A stretch of DNA of 16,125 bases from Phaeodactylibacter sp964397205. GTDB lineage: Bacteria > Bacteroidota > Bacteroidia > Chitinophagales > Saprospiraceae. The stretch spans positions 1 through 16,125 of the forward strand of contig CAYNIT010000085.1 in assembly GCA_964397205.1 (NCBI GenBank), read 5' to 3'. A program made the position numbers and the translations under genes. This document shows, piece by piece, positions 6,104-13,150 of the stretch. The number at the start of each line of letters is the position of its first letter. The stretch's first letter is position 1. A model generated the notes under the pieces. The model saw only the letters and a list, made by a program, of their open reading frames with translations. It searched no databases and was not told where the DNA came from.

Positions 6104-7171
6104 ATGCAACTGGACGATCAGGTATTCATGCAGCGATGTTTTGACCTTGCTATACTAGGCGCTGGCAAAACCTCCCCCAACCCTATTGTCGGAGCGGTCA
6201 TTGTCCATCGGGGGCGCATTATCGGAGAAGGATACCACCGGGCCTACGGCCAAGCCCACGCTGAGGTGAATGCCGTCAACAGCGTACAGCCAGAAGACCG
6301 GGGGCTGCTCCCCTACTCCACTATTTACGTTTCTCTCGAGCCCTGCAATATCCACCGCAATACACCGCCTTGTACGCTTTTGATCCTTCGGGAGCGCATC
6401 CCGAGGGTGGTCATTTCCTACCTGGACCATAGCCCGAGCGTGGACGGCAGCGGCATTGAGCGCCTGCGGGCAGCCGGCGTGGAAGTGGTAGTCGGCGTTA
6501 AGAAAAGCCAAGGGCAATGGCTCAGCTGGCCGCGCAACATCTTGGTTACCCAAAACCGCCCCTTTGTATTGCTGAAGTACGCCCAGTCTGCCAACCGTAT
6601 TTTTGCCCCACTAGGCAATGAACAGCTGTGGCTCACCAATGCCTTTTCAAAACGGCTGGTCCACAAATGGCGCAGCGAGTACGATGCCATACTCGTCGGC
6701 TACCGTACTGCACTCGCTGATAACCCCCGGCTGAACAACCGGCTGTACTATGGCTCGTCTCCAGTGCGGATTGTACTGGACAGATACGGCAGCCTCCCGG
6801 CTGAACTGCACCTCTTCGATGGAGAGACGCTTACCATAGCAGTGAGCGAAGGGGAGAAAGTGGAACTGAAGGAGGAAGGAAGAAACTGCAAACGGCTGTT
6901 GCTCCCCTTCGGAGAAGGGATGATCCAAATACTGCTCCAACAGCTCGCTCGGGAAAACATTAGCTCCCTTATGGTAGAAGGCGGCATAAAAACCCTGCAA
7001 GCCTTCCTCAAACAGGAATTGTGGGATGAAGCCAGGGTGCTGCAATCTCCCCGGCACTTAACCGAAGGCAGGCTGGCCCCTAATCTTCCCGTGTCGCCGC
7101 GGGAATCGCATGCAGCAGGGGGCGATCAACTGCTGGTGTACCGCAATCCGCATTCGTTAAACTTACATTAA
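6104..7171 (+). CDS. RibD, bifunctional riboflavin biosynthesis deaminase/reductase
   Basis: A 355-residue two-domain enzyme for steps two and three of riboflavin synthesis: deamination of the GTP-derived pyrimidine, then NADPH reduction of its ribose. The deaminase domain (1-145) has SPNPIVGAVIV, the zinc and proton-shuttle HAE (52-54), and zinc cysteines Cys81 and Cys90 in EPCNIHRNTPPC. The usual His two residues after the first Cys is Ile83, with His84 next to it. The reductase domain (about 150-355) includes RPFVLLKYAQSA, DAILVGYRTALADNPRL and VEGGIKTLQAFL. The usual S-x-D-G there reads SANR, and the linker LNRRF reads LSWPRN. It is therefore a divergent but intact RibD. Length is normal. 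No other rib gene is adjacent. Confidence 0.88.
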   Translation: MQLDDQVFMQRCFDLAILGAGKTSPNPIVGAVIVHRGRIIGEGYHRAYGQAHAEVNAVNSVQPEDRGLLPYSTIYVSLEPCNIHRNTPPCTLLILRERIPRVVISYLDHSPSVDGSGIERLRAAGVEVVVGVKKSQGQWLSWPRNILVTQNRPFVLLKYAQSANRIFAPLGNEQLWLTNAFSKRLVHKWRSEYDAILVGYRTALADNPRLNNRLYYGSSPVRIVLDRYGSLPAELHLFDGETLTIAVSEGEKVELKEEGRNCKRLLLPFGEGMIQILLQQLARENISSLMVEGGIKTLQAFLKQELWDEARVLQSPRHLTEGRLAPNLPVSPRESHAAGGDQLLVYRNPHSLNLH

Positions 7172-7249
7172 ATGCGGGGGAGCGGGCCATTCGAAAGAAG
7201 AATATTTTGTTGGTTTGTTGTGCTGAAATGATCAAACGCTACCGCTATA

Positions 7250-7822
7250 ATGGATAAGTTTATACTCACGCTTTTGTCCGCCTTGCTGCCCCTTGTCCTG
7301 CTGCCAGCTCAGGAACAAAGCGTATCTGTAGCCAAGGCAAAGCAAGCTACTATAAACTGGATGAGCTGGGAAGAAGCTAAGGAGCGGTCGAAAGCAGAAA
7401 AGCGAAAAATACTGCTGAATGTCTACACCGAATGGTGCGGCTGGTGCAAACGCATGGACCAGCAAACTTACAGCAAACCAGAGGTAGCCCAGTATATCAA
7501 CGCCAACTTCTACCCGGTGCGCTTCGATGCCGAACAGAAGAACGAACTGAAGTACCAAGGCAAAACTTACGAATTTACCAGCAACGGCAAACGAGGCTAC
7601 CACGAATTAGCCGCCGAATTGCTGCGCGGCCGCATGAGCTTCCCTTCGGTAGTATTCATGGACGAAAAGTTCGAATTGATACAGTCCATAGTGGGCTTTA
7701 AACAGCCGGAAGCCTTTGCCCAAATCATTGCCTACTTCGGGGAAGATTTTTACAAAAAAACCCCCTGGTCAACTTTCCAGAAGAAGTACAAGCCGCAGCT
7801 GATCGATACCCGGCAAAATTAG
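7250..7822 (+). CDS. Exported thioredoxin-fold protein
   Basis: A 190-residue protein with an N-terminal signal peptide (residues 1-20: hydrophobic LTLLSALLPLVLL, then PAQ). A thioredoxin-like domain follows at about 36-170. The active site is WCGWC, with Cys63 and Cys66, preceded by ILLNVYTE. The cis-Pro loop is MSFPSVVF. Proteins of this type (thioredoxin_7-like) act in the Bacteroidota periplasm as disulfide reductants or isomerases; the partner is unknown. The WCGWC form differs from WCGPC of cytoplasmic thioredoxins. It lies 78 bp after ribD in the same direction and could be read with it; only a poor -7-like TATTTTG is seen at 7203-7209. A nine-codon ORF starting at 7228 overlaps its start codon. 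It converges on the YjgR gene with 6 bp between stops. Confidence 0.85.
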   Translation: MDKFILTLLSALLPLVLLPAQEQSVSVAKAKQATINWMSWEEAKERSKAEKRKILLNVYTEWCGWCKRMDQQTYSKPEVAQYINANFYPVRFDAEQKNELKYQGKTYEFTSNGKRGYHELAAELLRGRMSFPSVVFMDEKFELIQSIVGFKQPEAFAQIIAYFGEDFYKKTPWSTFQKKYKPQLIDTRQN

Positions 7823-7828
7823 CAAACC

Positions 7829-9370
7829 CTACCGCTTCTTAACGCCCAGTATGCCGAGCAAGCCCCGCGTCAGCTCGCGCGCTACCGTCCGGCCAATCTG
7901 TCGTGTAGTAGGGCTGTTCAGGATCTTTTCGAGCATGCTTTCCTGGCTGCGCCGCGAAACCTTCTTTGCTTTTTCCTTTTGTTCGGCCATTTTCTCCTGA
8001 TGGCCAGCCGCTGTGGCTTGCTCTATCTTTTCACTCAGTATTTCGTGGGCGCTCTTGGAGTCGATCTCTTCGTTGTACCGGCGCGCCAGCTCGGACTGTG
8101 CAATGATGCGGTCTATTTCTGGTTCTGTCAACACATCCATCCGGGACTGCGGGGCCCGCAGCATCGTATGCACTAGCGGCGTAGGGATACCGTCCTCATT
8201 GAGGGCAGTTACCAAAGCCTCTCCTATTCCAAGCTGAGTGACTACTTCGTCCACCTCGTAATATGCTGAAATCGGATAGTTTTCTGCTGCCATTTTGATA
8301 GCGCGGCGGTCTTTGGCAGTGAATGCCCGCAGCGCATGCTGTACCTTCATGCCCAATTGGCCCAGCACTTCCTCGGGAATGTCTGCTGGGTTTTGAGTCA
8401 CGAAGAAAATGCCAACCCCCTTCGAGCGGATCAGCTTAATGATTACTTCAATTTGGTCCAGCAACGCATCCGAAGCTTCCTCAAACACCAAATGGGCTTC
8501 ATCGATGAAGAGCATGAGCTTGGGCCGGTCCATATCCCCTTCTTCGGGAAAAGTAGCGTAGATTTCCGCTAGTATCTGCAGCATAAAGGTGGAAAACAAC
8601 TTGGGCCGATCCTGAATATCGGTCAGGCGGATCACAGAAACAACGCCTCTGCCATCGCGGCCGCGGCGGCAGAGGTCTTCCACATCAAAGGAGCGCTCGC
8701 CGAAGAAACGGCCGGCACCTTGCTGTTCCAATTCCACGATGCGCCGCATGATGGCTCCGACCGACGCGCTTGATATACTGCCGTAGAGCGCTTCGACTTC
8801 CTCTTCGCCTTCGTTGCTGGCGTACTGCAGCACCTTTTTGAAATCTTCCAAATCCACCAAGGGCAGCTTGTGGTCATCGCAGTATTTGAATAGCACAGCG
8901 GTGATGGCCGACTGCGTATCATTAAGGCCCAAGATTTTGGAAAACAGTACCGGCCCGAATTCATGCACGGTTGCCCGGAGCCGCGCTCCTTTTTCTTCGG
9001 AAAGCGAAAGGAATTCGACCGGGCTGCTGCCGGCTTCGAAGGGGACCCCAATCTGCTCGTGCCGCTCATCGATTTTGGGATGCCCCTCGCTGGGCACAGC
9101 AATGCCGCTGAGGTCGCCCTTGATGTCCATAAGCAGAGAAGGCACGCCCTCGCCGGACAGCTGTTCTGCAATAATCTGCAGCGTCTTGGTCTTGCCGGAA
9201 CCAGTGGCTCCCGCGATTAGGCCGTGCCGGTTTAAAGTACTCAGGGGGATGTGGACCAGCGTATTGGCCTGGCACGCTCCATTGAGCATAGCGCCGCCCA
9301 GCGTGAAAGAAGGCCCCTCGAAGGAATAGCCCTTCTCAATTTCTGCAATGAATTCGTCTTGTTTAGCCAT
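7829..9370 (-). CDS. yjgR: YjgR/DUF853 family HerA-like ATPase
   Basis: A 513-residue P-loop ATPase of the HerA/FtsK superfamily, closely resembling E. coli YjgR in layout and motifs. Walker A is GATGSGKT (54-61). Walker B is LMLFIDE (285-291), followed by AHLVFEEA. FFVTQNPADIPEEVLGQLG and HALRAFTAKDRRAIK are conserved through the family. The C-terminal 80 residues are charged and probably helical, ending in a Gly/Leu-rich basic tail. The family's cellular role is unproven; HerA relatives are hexameric DNA translocases, and many partner with nucleases. The start lies 2 bp after the stop of the upstream NUC-like gene, so the two are one operon. No terminator hairpin is visible after its stop. 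Confidence 0.9.
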   Translation of the reverse strand: MAKQDEFIAEIEKGYSFEGPSFTLGGAMLNGACQANTLVHIPLSTLNRHGLIAGATGSGKTKTLQIIAEQLSGEGVPSLLMDIKGDLSGIAVPSEGHPKIDERHEQIGVPFEAGSSPVEFLSLSEEKGARLRATVHEFGPVLFSKILGLNDTQSAITAVLFKYCDDHKLPLVDLEDFKKVLQYASNEGEEEVEALYGSISSASVGAIMRRIVELEQQGAGRFFGERSFDVEDLCRRGRDGRGVVSVIRLTDIQDRPKLFSTFMLQILAEIYATFPEEGDMDRPKLMLFIDEAHLVFEEASDALLDQIEVIIKLIRSKGVGIFFVTQNPADIPEEVLGQLGMKVQHALRAFTAKDRRAIKMAAENYPISAYYEVDEVVTQLGIGEALVTALNEDGIPTPLVHTMLRAPQSRMDVLTEPEIDRIIAQSELARRYNEEIDSKSAHEILSEKIEQATAAGHQEKMAEQKEKAKKVSRRSQESMLEKILNSPTTRQIGRTVARELTRGLLGILGVKKR

Positions 9371-9372
9371 AT

Positions 9373-10260
9373 TTATTGCTTATTCCATTTTTCGACCCGC
9401 TTGCGGTATTTCTCCTGGCTGAAAGCCCATAGGCTTTCTTCGTAGCGTGCTTCCACCTCCGCTTCTACTTCTTCGGGCATAAAGTTGGTAAAAAAATCAA
9501 GCCCTGTGATCCGCTCCACTTCATCTACGCTTGTTGCGAATTTGGGCAGCGGCTCGTAAGTTACCGTATTGGGTATGATAAAGCCGAGCGCCCGGAGGCC
9601 AGGAGGCTCCAGGTCCAGCACTACCTTGTAGTAGGCAGCGGGCACCGACACCTTATTGGCACCAATCTCTCCCTTGGGCTGCATCGCAAGCACCGGCCCA
9701 GTGGCGACGTAAAGCTTGCCAGCTTCCATCGCCCACTCCCGTACCAGTTCCTCCAGCTCTCGCCATACGCCGGCATCCAAGCCGGGGGCCTGCGGGCTGA
9801 CATTGCTCATCAGAAAAGTTTCGCCCATAAGGGCGGGGCTGTAGGCACGATCGGCTGCCGGAAGCAGCTGACCTGCTTTGTAAGCTGTACCCTGATAATC
9901 TGCAGGGGCCGCGGATTGGGTCGGGATAGCAGGGTCTGGCCGGAAGTTTTCCTCAATAACGGCTCTGGATTGGCTCAGCTTATCCGCCCGCAGTGCATAA
10001 ACTACCCACTCCGGCTGCTCGTGCTTTTCTGCATAAGACAGCGCATGGGACGGGTAAAACACAAGCGCTCCATCCCCGCCCGTTGGCAAGATGTAGGCCA
10101 GCTCCGGCTCTGTTTCAGAAGGCTTTTGAAACATCTTTCCCTTCATCAGGTAGAGCAGCAGCAGAAGGCCCGCAATCAAGGCACTGAATAAAGCAACCCG
10201 CAAAACCATAGCCGAATGGCCTTTACCGCTCCGGCTGTGGTTCATCCTGAATTTAGCCAT
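9373..10260 (-). CDS. Membrane-anchored NUC-family (DNA/RNA non-specific endonuclease-like) protein lacking the catalytic His
   Basis: A 295-residue protein with a basic N-terminus, one membrane helix (about 18-40) and a domain that follows the Serratia nuclease/EndoG family order. Family-like stretches are SHALSYAEKHEQPEWVVYAL (71-90), LPAAD (133-137), ETFLMSNVSPQAP (147-159) and GKLYVATGPVL (181-191). The catalytic DRGH motif should directly precede the LxPAAD stretch but reads KAGQ (128-131), so the general-base His is replaced by Gln and the Asp and Arg are gone. The metal-ligand Asn153 and Gln157 remain; the second Asn of that helix is Asp162. It is therefore probably a non-cleaving derivative. 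Positive-inside reasoning puts the domain in the periplasm. It is the first gene of an operon with YjgR. Confidence 0.78.
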   Translation of the reverse strand: MAKFRMNHSRSGKGHSAMVLRVALFSALIAGLLLLLYLMKGKMFQKPSETEPELAYILPTGGDGALVFYPSHALSYAEKHEQPEWVVYALRADKLSQSRAVIEENFRPDPAIPTQSAAPADYQGTAYKAGQLLPAADRAYSPALMGETFLMSNVSPQAPGLDAGVWRELEELVREWAMEAGKLYVATGPVLAMQPKGEIGANKVSVPAAYYKVVLDLEPPGLRALGFIIPNTVTYEPLPKFATSVDEVERITGLDFFTNFMPEEVEAEVEARYEESLWAFSQEKYRKRVEKWNKQ

Positions 10261-10273
10261 CCATGATTTTTGC

Positions 10274-10281
10274 CAAATGTA
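10274..10281 (-). promoter_or_regulatory. -7 promoter element of the NUC-like/yjgR operon
   Basis: On the minus strand TACATTTG matches TAnnTTTG exactly, 13 bp before the start codon of the NUC-like gene. The -33 position holds no clear TTTG. If it is used, the transcript would have a leader of only about seven nucleotides. It lies in the 42-bp gap after the subtilase gene. Confidence 0.45.
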
Positions 10282-10302
10282 CTAACTTTTTTGTTCCGAG
10301 CA

Positions 10303-11826
10303 TTAGGAGCCCGCCAGAAGGGCAGCCACGGCGGCGTGGGGCTGTATCAGCCGGCCCGTTTCAGTGGGGCTCTGAGTAGTTTTGCCAGTTTTGTTCAGCA
10401 ATTCATACGCTTCAGCAGTAGTCAGGCCAGGCTCCAGGCTGCGCAGCAAACCAAGCAGCCCGGCAACGTAGGGCGTAGCCATAGAGGTGCCGCTAAATGT
10501 GCTGTAGCGGTCGCCCGGAATGGTCGAGTAAATGGCGACACCCGGCGCAGCCACTCCCATTTTGAGGTCTGTGACGTAGTTGGAAAAAACCGCCCGTTGC
10601 AGTTGTTGGTCCACAGCACTGACACTGATGACTCCGTCTACCCCGGCTGGCACATAATTTTTGGCGTTGCGGTTGGAATTCCCGGCAGCAGCCACTACGA
10701 TGCTGTTTTTCCGTTTGGCGTAGGCCACTGCCTTTTGGTAGGCCCGCTCCCGTTTTTGATTGGACAGGCCGCCCAGGGAAAGGGAGATGACGTCCGCTCC
10801 GGCATCCGCTGCTTTGAGTATGCCATTGATGATGCTGCGCTGAGACCCCATGCCGGCGGCGTTGAGCACTTTAATGCTAGCCAGCTCTACGTAGGGCTGC
10901 TGGAAAGAGAAGGAAGCTACCCCCTTTCCGTTGTTAGAGACAGCGCCGGCAATGCCTGCGCAGTGGGTGCCGTGCCCCTTTGGGTCATTGTCATCGGCTT
11001 CATTTAAAGAGCGGTAATTGCCGGCAAGGTCTTCGTGATTAGCATCCACGCCGGTATCCAGTATGGCAATGAGCGCCCTCTTGCGGGGTGCCGGGCCAGC
11101 GTTGCGGATGATCTCGTAAAGCGCATCCACTTTCATGGCTTCGAAGCCCCAAAGGTGTTCCAAGCCAGGGTCATTGATGCCAAACCGCCGGTTGACTTCG
11201 GGCAGGCGCTTAGCAGGCCGGGGCGCAATGGCAACCTGCTCGTTAGGCTCCACCCAGTCTACCTCCGGCACGCGCTGCAAATCTGCGATAATCGCGGCTA
11301 CCTGATCCATTTGCTGATCTGGAATATCCACGGCCCAGTAGTCGTCCAGCTCGGTAATTTCCGGGCTGCCCAGGCGGAAGCCTTCCCGTAGTTCGAGACC
11401 GTATTTGTAAACCACATTTTGCAGCACCGATTCCTCGGCTCCTTCGGCGAGTTCGACCAGCAGCTCTGCATCAGGCTCATAGGCACTGCTGCTGTTGGGG
11501 GAAGCTACGAGGCTGCCGCGCATAAAGGCACCGTAGTACCACACGAGCCCTGCCGCCAGCAGGACAGCAGTGATGGCAAATGCTCTGCGGTAACCGCCTG
11601 CGAAGAACAACGCCAACCCACTCAGCGAAAGCACCAACAAATCGCGGAACAACACCGTTAGCTTCTGGCCAAAGGGGATCTGAGCGGCAAAAACCGCAAT
11701 ACCGTAGGATGCCAGGGCAACGAAAAACAGGTTCTGAAAAATACGGGCGCGCTGCTCGTGGTGCTGAAAGAAATACCAGAGCCCCAGGCTGAGGGCTGAT
11801 AGAGCGTATAAAATTGGGTAAAGCAT
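10303..11826 (-). CDS. Membrane-embedded subtilisin-like serine protease (S8 family)
   Basis: A 507-residue protein. The first 103 residues hold four predicted membrane helices (about 2-20, 31-49, 57-78, 83-101). Residues 118-200 resemble an I9-type propeptide, ending WVEPNEQVAI. The S8 catalytic domain follows from about 215: Asp257 in AILDTGVD, His285 in GHGTHCAG, oxyanion Asn383 in AAAGNSN and Ser448 in SGTSMATP. All catalytic residues are present. Basic loops after helices 1 and 3 suggest the N-terminus and the protease both face the periplasm. Substrate is unknown. An in-frame stop lies two codons before the ATG, fixing the start. It is followed 42 bp later by the NUC-like/yjgR operon and lies divergent from trxB. 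The multi-helix anchor is unusual for this family. Confidence 0.9.
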   Translation of the reverse strand: MLYPILYALSALSLGLWYFFQHHEQRARIFQNLFFVALASYGIAVFAAQIPFGQKLTVLFRDLLVLSLSGLALFFAGGYRRAFAITAVLLAAGLVWYYGAFMRGSLVASPNSSSAYEPDAELLVELAEGAEESVLQNVVYKYGLELREGFRLGSPEITELDDYWAVDIPDQQMDQVAAIIADLQRVPEVDWVEPNEQVAIAPRPAKRLPEVNRRFGINDPGLEHLWGFEAMKVDALYEIIRNAGPAPRKRALIAILDTGVDANHEDLAGNYRSLNEADDNDPKGHGTHCAGIAGAVSNNGKGVASFSFQQPYVELASIKVLNAAGMGSQRSIINGILKAADAGADVISLSLGGLSNQKRERAYQKAVAYAKRKNSIVVAAAGNSNRNAKNYVPAGVDGVISVSAVDQQLQRAVFSNYVTDLKMGVAAPGVAIYSTIPGDRYSTFSGTSMATPYVAGLLGLLRSLEPGLTTAEAYELLNKTGKTTQSPTETGRLIQPHAAVAALLAGS

Positions 11827-12027
11827 GGTTCAAAATTTACCGATTCAGAACAAGATAATGCTTTGCCAGGCCACTGCCAAGTTTGCTCGGCCAATCTCTC
11901 TGTTTTTTCGGTTGAAAAGCCGCTCAACTCTGCCCTCCTCTCCGCTGTTGTCCTATAGAGTGCTCTGGAAGCCCGAATAAGAGACAAATCTGTGATGAGA
12001 ATTACAGTGCTCAAGCAGGTTCTTTCT

Positions 12028-12035
12028 TATTTTTG
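12028..12035 (+). promoter_or_regulatory. -7 promoter element of trxB
   Basis: TATTTTTG matches TAnnTTTG exactly. No convincing -33 element is seen 19-22 nt upstream. The leader of about 64 nt contains a CCCGC/GCGGG hairpin (12055-12069) and a purine-rich stretch before the ATG. Confidence 0.5.
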
Positions 12036-12105
12036 CGGCGGTTTTTCACAACCTCCCGCTCCGTGCGGGCAACCAACAGTAAACAGCTAAAAGAAGAATA
12101 CAAAA

Positions 12106-13050
12106 ATGGCAGAAGGTATCGAAAAAGTGAAATGTCTCATCATTGGCTCCGGGCCAGCGGGCTACACCGCTGCCGTATACGCAGCACGGGCCAATATGGA
12201 GCCTATGCTTTACACCGGCCAGGAGCCTGGCGGCCAGTTGATGATCACCACCGATGTGGAAAACTACCCTGGCTATCCGGAAGGCATCATGGGCCCACAA
12301 ATGATGGATGATTTCCGCAAACAAGCGGAACGATTCGGGACAGATGTCCGCATGGAGATGATTTCCAAAGTAGAACTGAACGGCGGCTTGCACAAAGCCT
12401 GGTCAGAATCCGGCCAAGAGATCCATGCCAACACCGTGATCATTTCCACCGGCGCCAGCGCCAAATGGCTGGGGCTGGAATCGGAGAAACGCCTGATGAA
12501 CAAAGGCGTTTCCGCCTGCGCCGTGTGCGATGGCTTCTTTTTCCGAGGGCAGGAAGTCGCCATCGTCGGCGGTGGAGATACGGCCGCCGAAGAGTCGCTT
12601 TACCTGTCCAAACTCTGCCCTAAGGTGCATGTGTTGGTACGGCGGGACGAGATGCGGGCTTCAAAAATCATGCAGGAGCGCGTAATGAACACGGAAAACA
12701 TCGAAATCCACTGGAACACTGAAGCTGAAGAAATCCTCGGCGAGGAGGAAGTGGAAGGCGTTCGGATAATCAACAATCAGACCCAAGAGAAATCCCAGCT
12801 CGATGTACAAGGCTTTTTCGTAGCCATCGGCCACAAGCCGAATACGAACCTTTTCAGGGGTTTCTTGGAAATGGATGACACCGGCTACATCAAGACGCGG
12901 GCTAAGAGCACCCACACCAACGTCGAAGGCGTGTTCGCCAGCGGCGATGCCCAGGATAATGTTTACCGGCAAGCAGTTACGGCCGCAGGCACGGGCTGCA
13001 TGGCCGCTCTGGATGCCGAGCGCTACTTGACAGAGCAGGGCGTGATTTAA
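12106..13050 (+). CDS. trxB: Thioredoxin reductase (NADPH)
   Basis: A 314-residue FAD flavoenzyme that passes electrons from NADPH to thioredoxin in the cytoplasm. The FAD-binding GSGPAG is at 14-19, with PGGQL at 41-45. The redox pair is CAVCDG, with Cys138 and Cys141. The NADPH-binding GGGDTA is at 155-160, followed by VLVRRDEMRASK. The C-terminal FAD motif is GVFASGDAQD. Length and order are standard for the low-molecular-weight type. The CxxC separates it from the bacillithiol-disulfide reductase Bdr, which lacks that pair. The start at 12106 follows a purine-rich stretch and places GxGxxG at the normal distance. The gene is monocistronic, between its own promoter and a strong terminator. 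It could reduce a cytoplasmic thioredoxin; none is encoded in the window. Confidence 0.95.
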   Translation: MAEGIEKVKCLIIGSGPAGYTAAVYAARANMEPMLYTGQEPGGQLMITTDVENYPGYPEGIMGPQMMDDFRKQAERFGTDVRMEMISKVELNGGLHKAWSESGQEIHANTVIISTGASAKWLGLESEKRLMNKGVSACAVCDGFFFRGQEVAIVGGGDTAAEESLYLSKLCPKVHVLVRRDEMRASKIMQERVMNTENIEIHWNTEAEEILGEEEVEGVRIINNQTQEKSQLDVQGFFVAIGHKPNTNLFRGFLEMDDTGYIKTRAKSTHTNVEGVFASGDAQDNVYRQAVTAAGTGCMAALDAERYLTEQGVI

Positions 13051-13086
13051 GCCTTGCACCCGCTTGCAGTCTGGTATAAAATATAA

Positions 13087-13131
13087 AAATGGCTATATTG
13101 CCGCTTCGGCTGTATAGCCATTTCATTTTTT
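13087..13131 (+). terminator. Rho-independent terminator of trxB
   Basis: An 11-bp stem (13087-13097 with 13113-13123) is extended inside by GCCG/CGGC around a CTT loop. It is followed by CA and six T residues (13126-13131). It lies 36 bp after the trxB stop and ends 19 bp before the fba start codon. Confidence 0.92.
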
Positions 13132-13150
13132 GCACAACGAAACCAAGAAT

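Noticed and set aside
7228..7257. Nine-codon ORF overlapping the start of the exported thioredoxin gene.
   Set aside because: Too short to judge; no hairpin or amino-acid pattern suggests a leader peptide.
10270..11007. A 245-codon plus-strand ORF antisense to the subtilase gene.
   Set aside because: It mirrors a gene with intact catalytic motifs; the length is a by-product of GC-rich codon use.
11658..12014. Minus-strand ORF reaching into the trxB upstream gap.
   Set aside because: Half of it overlaps the subtilase membrane helices in another frame, and the intergenic part has no domain.
13130..13150. TTG start extending Fba by seven residues.
   Set aside because: It lies in the T-tract of the trxB terminator; the ATG at 13151 gives the usual family length.
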